Source: Campylobacterales bacterium
GTDB lineage: Bacteria > Campylobacterota > Campylobacteria > Campylobacterales > QNZT01
Length of the DNA stretch: 32,620 bases
Reading direction: 5' to 3'
Assembly: GCA_024278835.1 (NCBI GenBank)
Contig: JAJRSK010000004.1
Span: 1 to 32,620, forward strand
The notes beneath the pieces are model-generated. The model was not told the origin of the DNA. It did no database searches and worked only from the letters and a program-made list of their open reading frames with translations. Shown piece after piece: positions 29,917 through 32,620 of the stretch. Each line of letters begins with the position of its first letter. The first letter of the stretch is position 1. The translations under genes were made by a program, and so were the position numbers.

Positions 29917-30267
29917 CTAAAGTATATGTTTGATATCTTGTTCAAAATGGTGTAACTCTTCGTTGTCGAGTCCCGCTACATGGCTGAGTGGCATCGTGAG
30001 TGCCATAGCGGTTGTATCGGGATTATCCATATCTAACTCAGCCCTTAAAGCACGCATCACTTTCATAGAGAGACGGCGTGGTAAGATAAACAGCAATATA
30101 GAGACATTTTCTTCCAACGTGAGTCCAAAAAAGACTTTTTTCTCTTTAAGCCCGATGTTTTTTCCATGGACGATAGTCGCACCACCAGCCCCTGCCTCTT
30201 TGGCAACAGCGATGGCTTTTTCTTCTTGACTATCGGGAATAATGGCGAGAAGTGCTGTAAATTTCAT
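29917..30267 (-). CDS. PII-like regulatory protein
   Basis: 116 residues from ATG 30267 (AAGGAG 8 bp upstream; the earlier ATG 30306 lacks one). MKFTALLAIIPDSQEEKAIAVAKEAGAGGATIVHGKNIG has the PII-type ferredoxin-like alpha/beta start (GA.GATI..G+G) and FILPR.....V. The T-loop region (KNIGLKEKKVFFGLTLEENV) is shorter than and unlike GlnB, with no Tyr51 uridylylation site. So a PII-like sensor rather than GlnB/GlnK. Placed between the DUF1538 transporter-like gene and the CBS gene, it may gate that membrane protein in response to a nucleotide or ion. Confidence 0.8.
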   Translation of the reverse strand: MKFTALLAIIPDSQEEKAIAVAKEAGAGGATIVHGKNIGLKEKKVFFGLTLEENVSILLFILPRRLSMKVMRALRAELDMDNPDTTAMALTMPLSHVAGLDNEELHHFEQDIKHIL

Positions 30268-30299
30268 AGTGTGTCTCCTTCTTATTTTAAATTGTTTTC

Positions 30300-30326
30300 T
30301 TAACAAGGAGCAAAGCCCCTTGTTAA
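30300..30326 (-). other. Intercistronic stem-loop
   Basis: On the minus strand TTAACAAGGGGC, TTT, GCTCCTTGTTAA: a 12-bp stem with one G-U pair, between the DUF1538 and PII-like genes. No T-tract follows, so it may tune the relative levels of the two messages rather than terminate. Confidence 0.5.
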
Positions 30327-30342
30327 TTCATTGTATCTCAGG

Positions 30343-31854
30343 CTAAGGCTTATGCCTAGAATCTGTTTTAGTTGTTTTATACTGGGCATAGATACCATAT
30401 CCCATGACTGTGAGTATAGGAAATAGCGACGCAAACGCGATAAGCCCAAACCCATCTATGAGAGGATTTCTACCCTCTATATTTTCAGCAAGTCCTAGTC
30501 CTAGTGCCGCAACCAATGGTACTGTCACCGTAGACGTGGTTACGCCACCACTATCATAAGAGATAGGCACGATATACTTTGGTGCAAAATATGTCATGAT
30601 AATCACAAGCGAATACCCTACGATGATATAGTAGTGGATAGGATCTCCACTCACCAAGCGATATGCTCCAAGTGCGATACCGATGGCTACACCAAATGCG
30701 ACCACGATACGTAGGGTATTTTGTTGGATATTACCTTCACTTATCTCTTCGGCTTTCATGGCAATGGCTAAGAGGGCTGGCTCTGCCATCGTTGTGGAAA
30801 ATCCTATCAAAAAGGAAAAAAGATATATGAGTAAGTTATTTTTCATCGCGGTGAGTTGAAAGGCGATAGATTCCCCGATAGGAAAAAGTCCCATCTCTAA
30901 GCCTACGATAAAGGCATAAAGCCCAAGGACAACGAGGATGATTCCTACCGTGATTTTGTGCAGGTGTGCGACGGGTTTTTTGATGATGATATACTGAAAA
31001 AAGAAGATGACGATGAGGATAGGTGCGACATCTTTGACTACACCGAACAAATCCATAAGCGCCACTTTCCAGTCAAAATTATGTACAGAAGTTGCGATTA
31101 CGTCTTTGACAGGTTCTGCTATCATGATAGCGCTCGCATCTCCACTTCCCATATAGACGATGATGCCATAGACTTGGACAAATATCATCGGTGTCAACGA
31201 AGCAAAAGCGATCAGTCCAAAGCCGTCAATTGCAGGATTTCTCCCCTTGATACTAGAAGAGAGTCCGATACCTAAGGCTGCTACGAGTGGGACGGTCACG
31301 GTAGAAGTTGTTACCCCACCACTATCGTATGCCAGCCCGATAATCTCCTTGGGTGCAAAAAATGTTACCAATACCACAATGATATATCCGGTGATGATAT
31401 AGTACTGGATTGGATGCCCAACAAGGATACGAAAAGTCCCCAAGGTGATAGCAAATCCCACAGAAACTGCTACTGTCATACGAAGCCAAAAGGCATCCAC
31501 ACGCCCATCAGAGATGAGTGCTGCTTTATCCGCGATAGCGATGAGAGCAGGCTCTGCCACTGTAGTCGAAAAACCGATAGTAAAAGCAAAAAGCAATAGC
31601 CAAAAGATAGAACCTTGTTTGGCAAAGTCTGTGGCGAGATTTTCCCCGATGGGAAAGATACCTATCTCTAAACCTCTGATAAAGAGTGCTAATCCCACAG
31701 CCACAATAAAAAGACCGATAATGATGGAAGTGAGATTTTCGGGCATAGCACGCACGATAGCTATCTGGAAAAAGGCAACAACGAGGACGATAGGTAATAA
31801 ATCTTTAAACGAGTTTTTAAGGTCGCTGTAAAATATCTTTAAACTTTCATTCAT
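30343..31854 (-). CDS. Duplicated DUF1538 membrane protein
   Basis: 503 residues, about 12-14 hydrophobic segments, made of two homologous halves offset by about 257 residues. The repeated signatures are [10 protein letters not shown] (94-103) and [10 protein letters not shown] (351-360), and [14 protein letters not shown] at 177-190 and 434-447, each followed by [16 protein letters not shown]. It is a DUF1538 protein, a predicted inner-membrane transporter of unknown substrate. It leads the unit with PII-like, CBS and small membrane proteins, so regulated transport is the best inference. One TATCATGATA copy at 31120. Confidence 0.85.
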   Translation of the reverse strand: MNESLKIFYSDLKNSFKDLLPIVLVVAFFQIAIVRAMPENLTSIIIGLFIVAVGLALFIRGLEIGIFPIGENLATDFAKQGSIFWLLLFAFTIGFSTTVAEPALIAIADKAALISDGRVDAFWLRMTVAVSVGFAITLGTFRILVGHPIQYYIITGYIIVVLVTFFAPKEIIGLAYDSGGVTTSTVTVPLVAALGIGLSSSIKGRNPAIDGFGLIAFASLTPMIFVQVYGIIVYMGSGDASAIMIAEPVKDVIATSVHNFDWKVALMDLFGVVKDVAPILIVIFFFQYIIIKKPVAHLHKITVGIILVVLGLYAFIVGLEMGLFPIGESIAFQLTAMKNNLLIYLFSFLIGFSTTMAEPALLAIAMKAEEISEGNIQQNTLRIVVAFGVAIGIALGAYRLVSGDPIHYYIIVGYSLVIIMTYFAPKYIVPISYDSGGVTTSTVTVPLVAALGLGLAENIEGRNPLIDGFGLIAFASLFPILTVMGYGIYAQYKTTKTDSRHKP

Positions 31855-31870
31855 AAAATAGAGTGTATCA

Positions 31871-31918
31871 TAAAATTAGTGATAAGTTATGTCTACAAGG
31901 TATAACTCATCACACTAA
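31871..31918 (-). terminator. Terminator of the coiled-coil gene
   Basis: On the minus strand an imperfect stem (TTAGTGTGATGAGTTATA / ATAACTTATCACTAA) is followed by TTTTATG. It lies just after the stop of the 31921-32259 gene and before the DUF1538 start, so it separates the two units. Confidence 0.55.
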
Positions 31919-31920
31919 AA

Positions 31921-32259
31921 TTAGTGATGTTTTGTTTTTAAAAGAGCGACTTCCATTTCATGGAGTTTTAACTCTCTTTTAAAAAGAAGTAGTTTATCTT
32001 GTGCAATACCAAACTCTATCTCAGCAAGCTTTAATTCCATCTTTTCTTTATCTATTTTTGTGCTTGATAAGGCTTTGACACCTAATTCATACATTTTTTC
32101 CTCCCGTTGAAAAAGTTTTACTTTATTTTGATAGATATCCACTTTGAGATTTGCTAACTTAATTTCCATCTCTTGAATCGTCTGTTTTGCCATCAGATTT
32201 GTGCTGAGCGTTAATGTAAGTATCAGTCCAATTTTTAGTGCATGTGTTCTTAGTATCAT
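31921..32259 (-). CDS. Periplasmic helical repeat protein, unknown
   Basis: 112 residues. The signal peptide ends STNLMA-K (cleavage around 24). The mature part is two similar helical repeats of about 35 residues: MEIKLANLKVDIYQNKVKLF.REEKMYELGVKAL and MELKLAEIEFGIAQDKLLLFKRELKLHEMEVALL (written as patterns). They are probably a coiled coil or helical hairpin. Function unknown; an exported structural or adaptor role is possible. Separate transcript, with a terminator at 31871-31918. Confidence 0.6.
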   Translation of the reverse strand: MILRTHALKIGLILTLTLSTNLMAKQTIQEMEIKLANLKVDIYQNKVKLFQREEKMYELGVKALSSTKIDKEKMELKLAEIEFGIAQDKLLLFKRELKLHEMEVALLKTKHH

Positions 32260-32602
32260 AAAATATCCTTATAATTAATGTCTTGAAATCATTCTATCAT
32301 AATATAAATAAAAATTATAATACTTGAGAATTTTATAGGGAAATTCTATGCTTAAGTGTATATTGTAAAATTCACAAACATTCTTCCACGCATTACACTT
32401 TTTACCTTCCACTTTTTTAGGTGAAAGTGAAATGATTTTGGAATTTTAGTTGGCGAAATAATCTAACTCTCAAACAAGCTAATTCTAATAAGTAAACCTC
32501 CGGCTCTGCCGGAGGACTCCCAAAGTTTGACAGATACGGGAGTGAATGTGATATTCTAATATTTGAACTGCTCAAAGTCACAAATAAAAAGGATATCACA
32601 AG
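32260..32602. other. Gene-free right edge with hairpins
   Basis: No convincing gene. It contains a perfect GC-rich hairpin, CCTCCGGC-TCT-GCCGGAGG (32497-32515), directly followed by a second stem ACTCCC (32516-32521) / GGGAGT (32538-32543). Earlier, around 32410-32433, CCACTTTTTTAGGTGAAAGTG forms a weaker stem. The stem set could be a transposon end (IS200/IS605 or REP type) or a terminator plus leader; this cannot be settled here. Confidence 0.5.
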
Positions 32603-32620
32603 ATGAATATTATACAACAA
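32603..32620 (+). CDS. Start of truncated gene (MNIIQQ...)
   Basis: ATG 32603 with AAGGA (32589-32593) 9 bp upstream opens a frame to the window edge; only six codons are visible. Preceded by a possible -10 (TCTAAT near 32555). Product unknown; the hairpins just upstream leave open a mobile-element gene. Confidence 0.4.

Larger units (their letters stand above)
264..31129. repeat. Iterated palindrome TATCATGATA (23 copies)
   Basis: Perfect copies start at 264, 3436, 3552, 4663, 7645, 7690, 8711, 8996, 9665, 9731, 13554, 15735, 18078, 20833, 21049, 24474, 25842, 28101, 28137, 28157, 29321, 29435 and 31120. Many extend to CTATCATGATAG. Further one-mismatch copies occur (for example 11977, 12066, 22767, 26412). 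In genes it is read as I-M-I or Y-H-D; the third frame would contain TGA. Only one copy lies in the first 3.4 kb. The pattern resembles the cyanobacterial HIP1-type iterated palindrome in being an over-represented short palindrome, but the sequence differs. Confidence 0.9.

Noticed and set aside
264-31129. TATCATGATA as FNR or similar regulator sites
   Set aside because: FNR-type sites are TTGAT-N4-ATCAA, and most copies lie deep inside genes, so a promoter operator role does not explain them.
32417-32620. Minus-strand ORF of 67 codons at the right edge
   Set aside because: It reads through the two hairpins and has no recognisable protein features; a plus-strand start with an RBS lies in the same place.

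Overview
The window looks like a chromosome segment from a Campylobacterota bacterium, probably a free-living Sulfurimonas/Sulfurovum-like lineage (genus not resolvable by eye). The reasons are AT-rich DNA with short intergenic gaps, the carboxyspermidine/carboxynorspermidine polyamine genes, a stand-alone ferredoxin-thioredoxin reductase catalytic chain, a trxA-trxB-dapB-purF cluster, a SO_0444-type Cu/Zn permease, and campylobacterotal families of unknown function.

Region 1 (1-3.45 kb) is accessory DNA. It opens with an IS3-family transposase remnant. It then carries four cassettes, each closed by a folded, imperfect inverted repeat of the integron attC type. Together with one attC before the first cassette there are five such sites: 197-325, 981-1048, 1778-1906, 2570-2698 and 3342-3409. 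Their sizes fall into two exact classes, 129 bp (three sites) and 68 bp (two sites). The cargo is almost all toxin-antitoxin-like: an HTH-like protein plus a DUF4160/DUF2442 pair with an internally deleted DUF4160; an addiction-module antitoxin plus RelE/ParE toxin; a second antitoxin/RelE pair whose toxin is frameshifted at an A7 tract; and MazEF behind an excellent promoter/operator. No integrase gene is in the window, so this is the distal end of an integron or an integrase-less attC cluster.

Region 2 (3.47-10.1 kb) holds an HdrB-C-terminal-like protein, two lipoproteins on the minus strand (a histidine-rich beta-propeller and an Ig-like protein), and a response regulator/histidine kinase/Cu-Zn permease operon. 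Region 3 (10.2-17.1 kb) has an OmpA porin with calcium-type repeats and a long plus-strand cluster, trxA-hypothetical-trxB-dapB-purF-MurF-like, followed by an L,D-transpeptidase. A tRNA-Glu with anticodon CUC lies at 17.3 kb on the minus strand.

Region 4 (17.5-26.3 kb) mixes a zinc-ribbon protein, the polyamine genes nspC and carboxynorspermidine synthase, several lipoproteins, an SDR enzyme, ferredoxin-thioredoxin reductase and the RdgB house-cleaning pyrophosphatase. Several convergent gene pairs abut or overlap at their stops. Region 5 (26.4-32.3 kb) has an MFS transporter with an HMA-like tail, a DedA/YqaA protein, a zinc metallopeptidase, and a four-gene minus-strand operon of a duplicated DUF1538 membrane protein, a PII-like protein, a CBS protein and a small membrane protein. 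The right edge has strong hairpins and the start of a truncated gene.

Over all of this lies a highly iterated 10-bp palindrome, TATCATGATA. I count 23 perfect copies where roughly 0.1 would be expected by chance. It occurs inside genes (read as Ile-Met-Ile or Tyr-His-Asp), at stops, near starts and between genes. It is nearly absent from the cassette region. The palindrome and the attC/TA array are the two most notable features of the window.
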